64,000 nt of DNA from Pocillopora verrucosa (lineage: Eukaryota; Cnidaria; Anthozoa; Scleractinia; Pocilloporidae). The notes beneath the pieces were generated by a model, which saw only the letters and a program-made list of their open reading frames with translations, ran no database searches and had not been told where the DNA came from. A program made the position numbers and the translations under genes. The stretch lies in assembly GCF_036669915.1 (NCBI RefSeq), contig NC_089315.1, forward strand, positions 16,452,003 to 16,516,002. The letters are read 5' to 3'. Each line of letters begins with the position of its first letter. Positions within the stretch are counted from its first letter, which is position 1. Of the stretch, positions 47,640 through 59,200 are shown piece after piece.

Positions 47640-50600
47640 ATGTCAATGAAAGCTCTGTATGTTGAAGACTTCGGCGACTCGTCGAAGCTAAAGTATGGTG
47701 AGGTTCCCAAGCCAGAACCCGCAGAAGGAGAGGTAAAGAAGCTCAAATCCATTTCTCCCCACCCTTGAACTTTTTCAGCGTTTGCACCTACTTTCATGTG
47801 TGGTACTGATGGATAATTTCGGGGTCTTCAATTTTTAATGACCATGTAATTAGAGCTAACATAATTTTGTTGGAAGGGATCAGCTTTCACGACAAACCTG
47901 ATCTATAGAGGATTCTCAAAAGGCAAAACATGCTAAGCTAAGCAGAGGGAGCCCATTAATTAGCAAGATAATGATGATGACAGTGCAAGTTTATTGTTTA
48001 TCTACCCTTCGCTATTTGGATGAGTTATCGCATATCTGATTATGTCAAAGTCTGCAGTTACAAACCACCCCGTTCACATGCTATAATCTCACAAGATGCT
48101 TTGATAAAAATGGATGAGAGAATTTTTTATATAACCAAAAACTTTCAATGAAGAGCGGGATTGCATAAATTTCATTTAGTTTGTAACAGCTAGAGAACGA
48201 GGCTTTACAAAAATATTTTGCATTGTTATTACTGATATGTAAATTAGCATTTAAAGTGTTTTCGGCATTCCTGTATCTTAGTGCAGTTAATCAATCTCCC
48301 AGTTGCTAAGCCATACAAATGAATTAAGGGGGTAAGTTTTTAAAGAACCTGTAGTGCTGCGTCGGTGGGAGAGTATAGCAGGGTAATTTAGTATTATCAA
48401 CTGAGTTGATAACGTAGATTGGCCACCGTAAAGAGTTTCACAGCTGACACTGTTTCGAGCCTTAGCCCTTGGTTTCGCTCTGACGAATGGCTAACGCTCG
48501 AAACGTCAGCTTTGAAACTCTTTGCGGTGGCCAATTTACGTTATCAACTCAGTTGATTATATTAAATTACCCTGTCTCAGCCATACAATTTGATAAAATT
48601 TAAGTCTTATGTTTTAATCATTTTTTTAAAAGTTTATTTAAGTCTTACATCTTTATACATGTAATTTTCTTATGATTGGTTTTATGTTTATGGACAATTC
48701 AAGTGCTTGTGAAAATTTTTTCTCTTTTTCGGCTTGTGTGCCCTCACTTAAAACAATTCTTTTACATGTTTGTGGGAAAGACCGCAACGAAGTGGTCTAA
48801 TTTAACAACATTAGGATGTCCTACATCCTCCCTCTACGTTTCTACTTCCCAGAAGTTGTAGTATTTGCATGAAGTTTTATCAGGTATGAAATAAATCATA
48901 GTATGTATGAGATTTAAAATTGTTTTGTGTTATTTTCATACTAGGTTTTGGTAAAAAATGAGATTTGTGGCTTGAACTACCTGGAAGTCATGATGAGGGA
49001 TGGGTATATACCTCTCGAAGCTTTAGGATCTGGTTTTCCTTTGACAATGGGAGTGGAGGCTGCTGGAACAGTCGAAAAAATCGGTGCAAATGTCATTGGT
49101 GTAACCAAAGGAGAGAGAGTGGCTTATGCAGTTGTTGGATCTGGTAAATAAGTGATTTACACATGGATGCTTTAGAATGCTCTTAAGTAACCGCCTCGTA
49201 TATCTGATCACCTCTCATAAGTAACCATTTTCTAGAATACCAAAATTGTGTATGTGAGTGCAGAGACGATGGGTCGACCTAGGTTTTTAGGTTTGTGGAT
49301 TTTAGGTAAAAAGTAAATATACGAAGTGTACTGTATTTACACGAAACCTGAACTCTACGGTCGCTACATTGACGACTGTATCAGCGCTACCTCTACCAGA
49401 GAGGAGCTCACTCAGTTTATAAGCGCCATCAATTCCTTTCACCCGGCTCTGAAATATACATGGGAAATTTCCGACACTTCTTCGGCTTTTCTAGACATCA
49501 AAATATCAATTGAAGGCAACGTTCTATGCACTAGTGTTCACAACAAACCTACAGATTCACATAGTTACTTGTTGTATTCATCTTCACATCCACCATACGT
49601 CAAGAATTCCATACCTTTTTCAGTTTCTCAGACTTCGTCGTTTATGAAGTGACGACTCTGATTTTTCCGAAAAAATCACAGGCCTTGAGCCAGTTTTTCG
49701 ATAAACGTGGCTGTCCTGTTTCTGTCATTTAAGTAGGCCACCACCGCGCTCAACAAATTGATCAACGGTCAGCACTACAAACGGCTGAGAAGAAAAATAC
49801 TGATCACATTCCATTCACTATCACATTTCACCCTCACAATCACGCAGTTAAATCTATCATTCTTAAAATCTTTAAATTTCTTAATAACGATTCAGAGACT
49901 GGTTCTATCTTTTCGCAACCTCCAGCAATTTCATTAAAATGTGACAAAAACAAAGGTAACTTTTTGGTCACTGAAGTTCATTTCAAACCAATGACCAACC
50001 TGGAACTTTCAAATGCGCTCGCTCACGATGCAAAACTTGTCCTTTCATTCATAACGTAGAGAAAATGTCGGGACCTAGGAGATCCATGAAGATCACTGAT
50101 CACTTCACGTGTTCCTCCGCCAATGTCATCTATTTCATAACTTACGCTTATTACAAAAAGTTATACATTGGTGACACAAGAAGACGACTAGGTGACCGAT
50201 TCTGAGAACACCTTCGCGACGTAGAAAGAAATGAAAAGGACGCATCCAAACCAGTCACAAGACACTTTAATCTCCCTAATCATTCTAAGCAGCATATAGC
50301 AGTTTGCGGCCTTTCCCTTCATCTAGGCAGTTCGGAAAACCGCAAAACTCTAAAACAAAAGTTTATCTTTCCAATCTGCACTCTTAATCTCCACGGTATC
50401 AACGAGCGCTTTTCATTCAACCAATTTATTTTTGTTTTTTCGTCGCCATATTCCCACTAATAGCGTAGCTCCATTTCCTGCATATAAACCCACACACATC
50501 CCTAAATTCCTCCGATCACTCTGACTAGGGGCTAACGCTCGAAACGTCAGCTTTTAAACTCTTTATGGTGACCAATTTACTTTATAAACTCAGTTGATAA

Positions 50601-53102
50601 TACTAAATTACCAAGCTTAAACTAGTTAGGTTAACTGTTTTAACTTAGAAGAGCTCCTATGGTACCTACAATAGCTTCTTGATCATTTTAATAATCAGGA
50701 GCACATGCTGAATATGCAAAAGTGTCAGCATCAAGACTGGTAAAAGTTCCAGATGAGATTAGTTTTGAGCAAGCTGCTACATCAATGATTCAGGGGTTAA
50801 CTGCGCATTACCTGGTGCATACAACTGGCAGAGTGAAGCCTGGTGACAAGGTGCTGATTCATGCAATCTCTGGAGGGACTGGGTCTCTTGTGTGTCAAGT
50901 GGCAAAGAACAGAGGTAAAAAACAGCATCAGGTTTGCAAATTGGAGATTTTTAGTGGAACCTCTTTTATGGGGTTACTCTCTTGTAAAAATAGCAAGACA
51001 GTATCACTCCCAAGTACTCTTCAAGTGACGCTCTCTGAAGGTAGTTCGTAGGGAAACATGATATTGAATAGTGAGTTTTTAGTAAGAAAAATCAAAGCAT
51101 TATGCATGACACTCTGGAAGTTTACTTTCATGCTAGTTGACTTGGTGAAGTCAGTTGTGCGAGGTAAATGAAATAGGCTCCTCTAAATTTGGGTTGGACT
51201 GCTGTTTGTCTATCTAAGTTATTTAGTCAATTGTTCACTCATTTTAAATAAGATTTAAAAAAAGAAATTAATTTGAGGCCAAACAAAGTTCTTTAATTAT
51301 TTCAATTTCAATTTTTTTCAGGAGCGTTTGTGATTGGAACAACCAGCACTGAGGCCAAAGCAGCAAAAGCAAGGGAGGCCGGTGCTGATGAGGTTATTCT
51401 TTACTCACAGAAAGATTTTGCAGAGGAAGTCAACAGGATAACTGATGGAAAAGGGGTTAATGTTATTTACGATGGTATTGGAAAAAAAACTTTTGAGAAA
51501 GGTATGATGTGGATCACATATCAAAAAGGATATTTGATTGATCTTTTTGGCTCAAGTAAAGGCGCAAATCTATGACTTATCTCAAATCAAAATTAGAGCA
51601 GTGGAGTTGTCTACCACATATTGTATGATGAGGTGAATTAAGAACGAAACACGGCTCTAACTTATGAGGTTTTGGAGGACAGACTCACAGAATAATGTCA
51701 CCATTAACAAGATTGTGCTTGATATTTACATAAAATAAATATATTCCATGTTTCCGTGCCTCTATTCAGTTTTAGGTCACAGAAGATACCATGATGTGGG
51801 AAAAACATTAGTGGCAGTCTTGGCTTTGCCTCCTCCACAATTTTTTTTACTTCCTTCATTCTGAAGTCTCTAATTTAGTACTGAGCAGACACACATACGG
51901 CAATTAACTTGGAATATATTTCCTAAAGAGGTTTTGTCCGATGTGATTCAGCAACAAATCACAATTTAATCAAAAATGACTCTTTTGGTATATAAATAGG
52001 AATCCTAACGCAAGGAATGAACTCTCAGCCAATTTCGATTTCCTAGCATTTGCACCTCGCCGTCTAATTCTCGCACATCTAGCATATTTGCATCACTTGA
52101 AAGCTTTTCAGTGCAGTTTTAAATAATATATCGAGATAACAAAACCAGAGAAATCCCAATGGCCAATCAGAATTAAGTGTAACGTCATCATTAACCAATG
52201 AGAAGTCATAGTGTAAACAAGCGAAGTGCCAAAAGTGCTGGAAAACGCGGTTGAGCAAGTCGCGCTTGGTTTTAGTTTTGTATCCGATCGATCGAGTTGT
52301 AGACCCAAGTTTTTTGAACCAATCAGGGACGTTGTGAAGCAAAATAAATGCAGTCCTGGATTACTTTCATTGCTCAATAGAGTCAATAGAAAACGGCTCT
52401 TATTTTTTGTCACGCTTCTTTATCCCTTCTTTAAAAGCCTGCGATTAAGCGTTCTTTGACAGGATGAACCAAAGCTGGCGGGTGTTTCTCCAAAAATGCT
52501 TTTTTTACTTATTTTTCAAACCACTCCAAAACAATTTGACATACTTAAGTCATTGCATCTAAGAAACATGAATCATTGGGTAACTTTCGGATCATTTAAG
52601 TCATGTGGCAAACTGTCTTTCATCAGTGATCTTCAGATTCATGAAAAAGTTAAAACTGCCATTTCACGTTTCAAGCAGAGACAAAAAAACACGTTCATAA
52701 ATCACGAAAAAGCCCCTCTTAAATCGAAATAGGAATGTCACTTCATGGCTTTAATAGGTGCCACACATATCTCCAGCCTTCATGTCTTGTTTCTTTATAG
52801 ACTTTGAATGTTTGGCTATCCAAGGAATCGTGGTATCATTTGGACTAGTTTCTGGACCCCCGCCTCCAATTGATGTGGAGAAACTCGCCAAAGGTTCCTT
52901 CTCTATTTGCCGACCTATGTTGTTTCACTACATTGCAAACGAAGAAGATTTGAAGAAGCGCAGCTCTGAAGTCTTTGCCTGGATCAAGAAAGGCGAAGTA
53001 AAGTTTGGCGACTTTACTGTATTACCACTGTCCGAGGGAAAGCAAGCTTACGATTTGTTGGAAAGTGGAAAATCTACAGGAAAAATCTTGATGAAGCCTT
53101 GA
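47640..53102 (+). CDS. Quinone oxidoreductase (zeta-crystallin-like, zinc-less MDR), 329 residues, complete
   Basis: Exons: 47640-47732, 48945-49143, 50699-50914, 51322-51501, 52801-53102; 990 nt, phases continuous, TGA at 53100. The protein opens with a GroES-like N-terminal domain (ALYVEDFGDSSKLKYGEVPKP, CGLNYLEVMMRDG, LTMGVEAAGTVEKIG). It continues with a Rossmann NADPH-binding domain carrying ISGGTGSLVCQVAK, then DGKGVNVIYDGIGKKTFEK and the closing SGKSTGKILMKP. Structural and catalytic zinc ligands of alcohol dehydrogenases are absent, as expected. The family performs one-electron NADPH-dependent quinone reduction in the cytosol. The start was chosen as the first in-frame ATG after an upstream stop; a second Met follows two codons later. 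Intron 2 contains a Penelope-like element. No lesion. Confidence 0.93.
48340..48590. mobile_element. Head-to-head pair of Penelope-like terminal repeats (palindrome)
   Basis: Two inverted copies of a roughly 105-120 bp terminal repeat face each other around 48473. The left (inverted) carries 'ggtaatttagtattatcaact...ttggccaccgtaaagagttt' and the right carries 'aaactctttgcggtggccaattt...agttgattatattaaattacc'. The right copy contains a hammerhead-ribozyme-like core. Confidence 0.8.
48472..48518 (+). ncRNA. Hammerhead-ribozyme-like motif in Penelope terminus
   Basis: Core CTGACGA (48480-48486, fits CUGANGA), a stem II hairpin region 'tggctaacgct', GAAA at 48500-48503, and the cleavage triplet GTC at 48505-48507. 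Stem I is visible as GCT (48477-48479) with AGC (48508-48510), extended after a TTT bulge by GTTTC (48472-48476) with GAAAC (48514-48518). Stem III is minimal with no loop, as described for hammerheads of Penelope-like elements, which are thought to need dimerisation. Activity is inferred. Confidence 0.6.
49268..50610 (+). mobile_element. 5'-truncated Penelope-like retroelement in oxidoreductase intron 2
   Basis: Reverse transcriptase C-terminal part, linker, GIY-YIG endonuclease domain and a terminal repeat at 50521-50610 ('ggggctaacgctcgaaacg', 'aaactctttatggtgacca', 'aaactcagttgataatac'). Same strand as the host gene. The head-to-head terminal repeats at 48340-48590 lie about 700 bp upstream and may belong to the same insertion. 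Confidence 0.88.
49290..50460 (+). pseudogene. Decayed Penelope-like RT plus GIY-YIG endonuclease
   Basis: The open segment around 49338-49652 shows ELYGRYIDDC (palm motif with the catalytic Asp pair), HPALKYTWEISD and LDIKISIEGN, typical of the Penelope RT. Downstream, past frame breaks, come 'KCDKNKGNFLV'- and 'CKTCPFIHNVE'-like linker remnants and a GIY-YIG domain (ANVIYFITYAYYKKLYIGDT, RRRLGDRF), interrupted by TGA at 50203-50205 where Arg is expected, then PVTRHFNLPNHS. The frame closes with TAA at 50458. It is not functional as read. Confidence 0.88.
52110..52420. repeat. Dispersed repeat with CCAATCA-like motifs, oxidoreductase intron 4
   Basis: Shares 'aaaccagagaaatccc aatggccaatcag', 'gtcatcattaaccaatga', 'gctggaaaacgcg', 'aagtcgcg', 'gaaccaatca' and 'tggattactttcattgctca' with stretches at 40850-41110 and, more weakly, 31990-32210. 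It is non-coding and its class was not assigned. Confidence 0.6.
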
Positions 53103-54549
53103 ACTGAAAATATTTAAGCACACTATCCAAAGAAATGTTCATTATTATCACGTTGTCGGGCATTGTGGCGCATTTTGTATTTAATCCTGCTGAAATAAGC
53201 CAATGAAAATAAGAGTCAAACAATCGTACGATAAAAGCAGCAAATTGAAATCGAGAAGCCATAGATATGTTCGCGCCCTATTCCCGCAGAGTTGGTGAAA
53301 GAATTGAAAGCGATCTTTTCAAAGTCCAAATGATATCTGAAATCGTAGAATTCAACGAAGAATCAATCTTCTGAGCGAGGAGAAGAAGATTTGTAAAAGT
53401 GAGAAGCTGATTCCGTCCCCAAAAAAAACATACTTTTTAGGGTTCAGATTGCTGTGTGTATTTTTTTTTCAGTTTTTATTTTCTCAATGCCCTTCAAAGT
53501 GACAATAATAGTAACAGAGTGTATTTTCTTGAGCGGCTCGGGCTAAAATGAGTCTGAGTCGGGCCCAAAACATATTTACGCCCGCGAACATAACCTCTAT
53601 CGTTTTAGTAGATTAAAGGCTGATACAAACTGCATCAAATGCTAACGTACTTTTAATCAATATATATTAATGCACGGGGTTTTGAGATGTCTCTAAGGAC
53701 CAGGGGGATATTAAGAGTTTTGAAATTTATGCAAGAGCCACTGAAGGCAACTTTATCAGTCTGGCGATCAGACCAGTGTTTGTTTTACTCTCTGCTGCAT
53801 ATCTTGTTACGCTTGTTGTATCCTGTACCAATAAACAAGACTCTGGCTCCTAATTACATAATATCTAATACTCATTTCGGTGTGAACATCTTTTAACCTA
53901 ACATTTACTGCTGGAAGGATTTGCGCGAGTGTACAGCGCTTATAAAGGAGGGTTCTCCGGTTTACACTGAACAGCTTTTTCAGTGTTGAAAAAATGCAAA
54001 TCAAAGGTCGATTACCTGATTTTTTTAGAATACTCTTCATTAAACACTCAAAAGGACTTCGTTAAGTTCGTACTGAACTGTTCACGCAAACCCAAAGTTT
54101 CCATTTGGAACTCAACCCTGCTCACATACGTTATGTTGAAGTTGAAGTGTAGTGTCGTAAGAGACGGTGAACGCATCAGGCCATTCGCGAAAGTCTAACT
54201 AAAAATGTAAATTTAAATGTCTTCCCCCGACGTTGCCGTTCTGACTGCTTATGGTCTCTAATGACATTAAGCAAGCGTCAAAACGTCGTGATTTTCGAAA
54301 CAATTTATTGGAAAATATCTCAAACCTCGATGGTTTTAAGTTTACGTCCTTCAATTTTTCAGCAGTGTTTTATCGTCTAATAATATGCACGAGAAAATTA
54401 CTCAGTTCTTATTGGTTAAGTTAAATGCAGCTTTCAGGTAATTCAATGCAGAAGAGGGTTATTTCATGTATACTATTAATACATAATCACAAGATTTTTC
54501 CCGTTTAGTTTGGAATAAATAAGCACTTGTTAATTTTGTTAGACTTTGA

Positions 54550-54585
<36 letters not shown>

Positions 54586-56240
54586 TCGAAATCATGTGAT
54601 TACCTATGCAAATTATACAGCAAATCTCTTCTTGACAATTTACATAGCGTGAAAATCCAAAAGTTGTAAGGTGCTTTACAGGATCAAAAGTAGGAATAAA
54701 ACAAACAAGAATGCATCTACCGTATTTCCTCGAATAAGCGCCCTCTGTAATGAGCGGCCTCCTTTGACAAATGCTTCCCTCCCCTCTCAATCTCCTAAAT
54801 AGTAGGGATAAAAGGAAGACCTGTTTCTATTGCACTTTATTTATATTTATATCTCTTTAAGCTTCAACTACAGCGGGATCATTGAAGGAGGCTAATCAGC
54901 GCCCATTCCGCTCACTCCGTCCGCACCACCACCGGGAATATCCGATGACATAATGCAAGACTTGAAACTCATTGCAGACAGAAATGTTAAATCCAGTCCA
55001 ACCACTGGCTTTTTGCTTCTCTTTCGCATGGAGTCGTACCAAGATACTGAATGAGTCAGAAAAAAAATGGTCGTAACAACCTAAACTTTGAATTCAGCGC
55101 GATCCTTTGTTTAATGTCAATCAAACACCTCTCCCTCCCCTCCAACACAATAAATCTCTTTTTGTACGAACGAACGTGTAATTTGTAGCAAAAGATAATA
55201 CCGAGATTTTTTCTTGTATGCCCTTCAGTGCTCTGGAAGTTTGAAAGTGAAAGGTGAAGAAACAAGTGATGGCCTTTTACGCAGCTATTACACTGTTTTC
55301 AGGTTCCCACGCGGGGTAAATCGATTGCAAGCTCGTTACTTTAATAAAGATGGACTTTGAGCAAGGAATTTCATTTTCTTAAAGAGAAGTGGGCGTGGAG
55401 GAAATGAAAAAGGCACAACGGGAAACCGTAAAAGTGATTGGTTTAGATTCCAGAGACGGCCTTTCGCTTCTACTCCTGATGCAACAGCTGATCATCGTAC
55501 AGGTGACTGCACTTGAGCCGGGATCACTACAAAACAAAGAAAAACAGCAATGTTTTAGAAATATATATAATAACGGCGTAATTCCTTTCAGTATGTAGTA
55601 TACATACCGTAAGATTTAGAGAAGCTAACTAACGGTGAAATTTCTTTCAGTATGTATAAAGTATAGACATACCTAGCCTAGCTTGAAAGCCATGAAAGCC
55701 TTTAATGCCTTGTATGCCTTGTATGCCTTGTATGCCAAGTATACCAATGTCTCGGTTGAAAAACGTACACTTGTTGTAAAAAAGCAAAATCTGAAATCTG
55801 AAACCAAACTGCATATATATGGGGTGTAATAACCGTCAAAAATAAATGTTTAATTATGATATCCACAATTTCAGTTATGAAATATGAGAGATATGCAATC
55901 GTGCTATTTGGTCCTTGTGTTATGACATCATGCTATTACATTTGACTATTTTGCTTTTGTAATGTGCTGATTTATCACTGTACCTTGGCGTTCGGCTATT
56001 ATATTTTACTATTTTGCCATTTCATTCTTGTATTCTTCAATTTCGACATTGGGTCACGCAGTTTTGCTGTTGTGATTTTGTCATTTTCATAGCGTGCGTT
56101 TCATTGTGGTGTTTTGACATGGTAACATGCAGTTCGTCATGACTCTCAGAAACGAGTTTTGGACAAGATAATTTATTTACCGCCAGAATTATAATTATGT
56201 TAACATATTCCCTCCCTGTCGCCTTGTCTTTGTTGGAAAC
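53103..56240. other. Intergenic, no supported gene
   Basis: Several short frames only. It contains an inverted repeat at 54484-54602, a 'ttgtatgcc' triple repeat at about 55706-55740 and a degenerate 'ctattttgc' tract at 55890-56080. The last roughly 100 bp should contain the promoter of the HECT gene. Confidence 0.5.
54484..54602. mobile_element. Short inverted repeat element
   Basis: tttggaataaataagcac (54509-54526) is perfectly complemented by gtgcttatttattccaaa (54562-54579). Weaker pairing continues outward to 'aatcacaagat' and 'atcatgtgatt'. The spacer is about 35 bp. It is non-coding. Confidence 0.7.
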
Positions 56241-59200
56241 ATGGCGGCTTTTCGTGAAAGAGCGATGAATTTATTAGAAGAGGCGACCCGTCTTATTAGG
56301 GAACACACATCTAAGGCCTAGTTTATACGTCACGCTACAGTCGAATTTAATTCAGACGAATTTAATTCAAAGTCCCACAAGCAATTAAATTCGACGATAG
56401 CGCGACGTCTAAAACGAATTAAATTCGTCTGGTAAATTAAATTCGTCCTAGACTTTTTATCCGTCTTACCAAGACGGATAAAATATCGATAAAGCGTCTT
56501 CAGTTTTAACGTCGCGCTAACTTCGCGTCGAATGAAATGCATACATTTCCTTAATGTATTTCAATTTATTTTGGCGAGCCCGCAGCGACCCGTGGCGAGC
56601 TTTTCAAGTATTCCGCATGCGCAGAAATTCCTCTTGGGCACTTGGGCGCGAGTTTACATTGTAGTTCATAGCCATGGCGCTTTGGAGGAAAAGTTTGTCA
56701 TTTTCTTGCAGTAATTGTGAGAGACAAACGAAGTATTCTTGTATAACGTGTGGTAAAAGTATATGTGTTCGATCGGAATATTCGATTCCTGAAGTTAATG
56801 AAGAAGCTATCGGCTGGCAACCAAATAAACGTGTTGGGTATTGTCTCAAGTGTGCTTTTTGTACAGAAAAGCTTGTCAAAGATTGTCAGAGCGAAGTAGA
56901 TGACAAAGACCATGGTCAGAGGGATCTTACAACATGTATTCGCGAAGAAGAAGAAGAAGAAGAAGAAGAAGAAGAAGAAGAAGAAGAAGAGTCAGATTTC
57001 ATCGAGGAAGGTGAAATGGTGAGTTCTGAATGTAGGAAAAGGAAGAAAAGAATTGGGCGGAGAGCGACTTGGAAAGAAGATCACATCACTGATATGGTAA
57101 ATATCATTGTTAATGATGACCAGCTGGTCAAGAAACTGATATTTTGCAATACTAAGAAAGCAAGCAATACTGAAGCTTATGAGATGGTGCGGAAACGGCT
57201 GAACGTCGAATACAATAAGACCACCGGAAGTGATTTTCCTTTCCAAGTGCAACAAATGAGAAATAAATTTAAGTCATGCATTAGTACGTGTAAGCAGATC
57301 TGCATGACAATGAAAACTGCTTCAGGTATGAAAGGTTTGTTGAAGAACGGGGATATGGTAAATGGTTTGACCTTCTTTATGTACTTGTTAAAACTAGAGA
57401 TTCATGTCAACGAGAAAATGCATGTAAACCCTCTGTACATATTGGAAATGTAGACAAGCAAGATACCAGCAAGAATGATCAAGAAGTTGATGGTGATGAT
57501 GATGACTGTGCAAGCACTTCATCCAGCCTTATGGATAGCAGTGGAGAAGTCCCATCCAAGGGTAAACGTTTCTTGGCAAAGAAACCTGCCTCTAAAAGAG
57601 CTAAAACTGAGCAGATGGCAAAAGCTGTTGAACTACTTCAAAGTACTATTGAGAATGATCCCACCAAAGAACTTTTTCAAATTTTAAGGAAAGATATGAA
57701 GCAGTCTAGAGAACAGGAAATGAGGTACTTCCAGTTGATGTGTGGCCTACTAACACCCAACAGCAACCCAAACATGCAACCCCATGGTAATTTCCATCCT
57801 TATAGCAGGTCTTATTCTGATGATTTTCATCATCAAAGCCATAATTTTGCACAACAATCTGTGTCCAATCCCAGAGCTAGCAGCAGTCACCCAAGTACCC
57901 CATCCTTTGGGTACACATCATTGATGTCATCTGCTCCAAAAAATGATGAGCAGTCTCTCCTACATCACGTTCAGTCAACTATGACTTCTCAAGGACAATC
58001 TGGTGTTTCACAGTTGTACCAATTTTGAAAGGGTCTTGGCATGCACTCTAATATTTTAAAGTTATTTTGGAACTGCTTTGAAAAGAGCCTTCTACACTAT
58101 GGTCTTGAAGTTCCTATAACTCAAATAATCTTTCTCCACCAGCAGAAATCTCAATATTGCACTGATATGATGGTTCAAGAAGTGTAGCATTTTGTTTAAA
58201 TATTGGTTTTTTAAAAGAATTTGTAAATTAAGTCTGTTTTTATCTCAAACACAACCAAGCTGTGAGGGGCATGGATCTATTCCTTGTTCATGACATCACA
58301 AACTGCTTTGCAGTGCAAAAATTCTTTGAAAGAAGTCTGTGATGTCAAACAGGAATAGAGCCATGCTTCTTGTGGTCCAAGTTGGTCGTTGTTGTTATCC
58401 ATAAAAATCCAGGTCTTAAGCAAATTAAGACAAAACAGTGGAATTTTGCTCAGAAAAATACAAATATATATTTGAGAGAAAAATACAAATATTTATTTGA
58501 GGGAAAAATTGGGGGAAACAGTTGGTGGGGAGAACATATTTTAAAGCAAATATCAACGAAGTGGTGATCATGTCCGACCAGTAAGTTTTGTACCGTTAAC
58601 TGTCATAATTGATTGAATGAGCTGATAGCCAACTTATAAGGTGTACCTGGCAATGTTCCTGAAGTGGATGCAAATTATGTACAGGTGCAGGCCAAACTAT
58701 CTATTTTTGGCAGCAGAGGTATTAATGATATTACCTGAGTTCCCATGTAGTTTCTTTGCACTGAGATACCACCATAGGTAGTTTGGTATGTTTTGGTTGT
58801 CAAGATACGATCCTCAATAATTCTCTGTTTAATGTTTACTTTGTGGTTATGAGTAGTCAAAACAAAAACTTGTGCAATGGAAAACAAGTACTGCTGTCTC
58901 CTCAAGGCTATACCCTGGTGACAGTGTAGATACCCTTTCAAAGTTGTTCCCTCAAAAACATGAAAGGAACAGGGTATCATAATGTGTATTACTGAAATGT
59001 ACATTATGGTTTACAAATCATTCAAATGTTGTGTTTCACTTTGAATCTTTTCGTTCATTTTTTTATATCCCTTTGTTAATTTGTTTGAAATTATATTACA
59101 AAAGTTGGAAAACAAAGGAAAATTGTATGGTGAAAGAATCAATACATTTCTTTAACGAAGGAAATAACAACTGAATTACAGTATTGCAATTCTCATCATA

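Noticed and set aside
49023..49211. Minus-strand 62-codon frame over oxidoreductase exon 2
   Set aside because: Antisense shadow of a well-supported exon.
53687..53896. 69-codon frame downstream of the quinone oxidoreductase gene
   Set aside because: No domain, no splice partners and an overlapping minus-strand frame of similar length; not distinguishable from chance.
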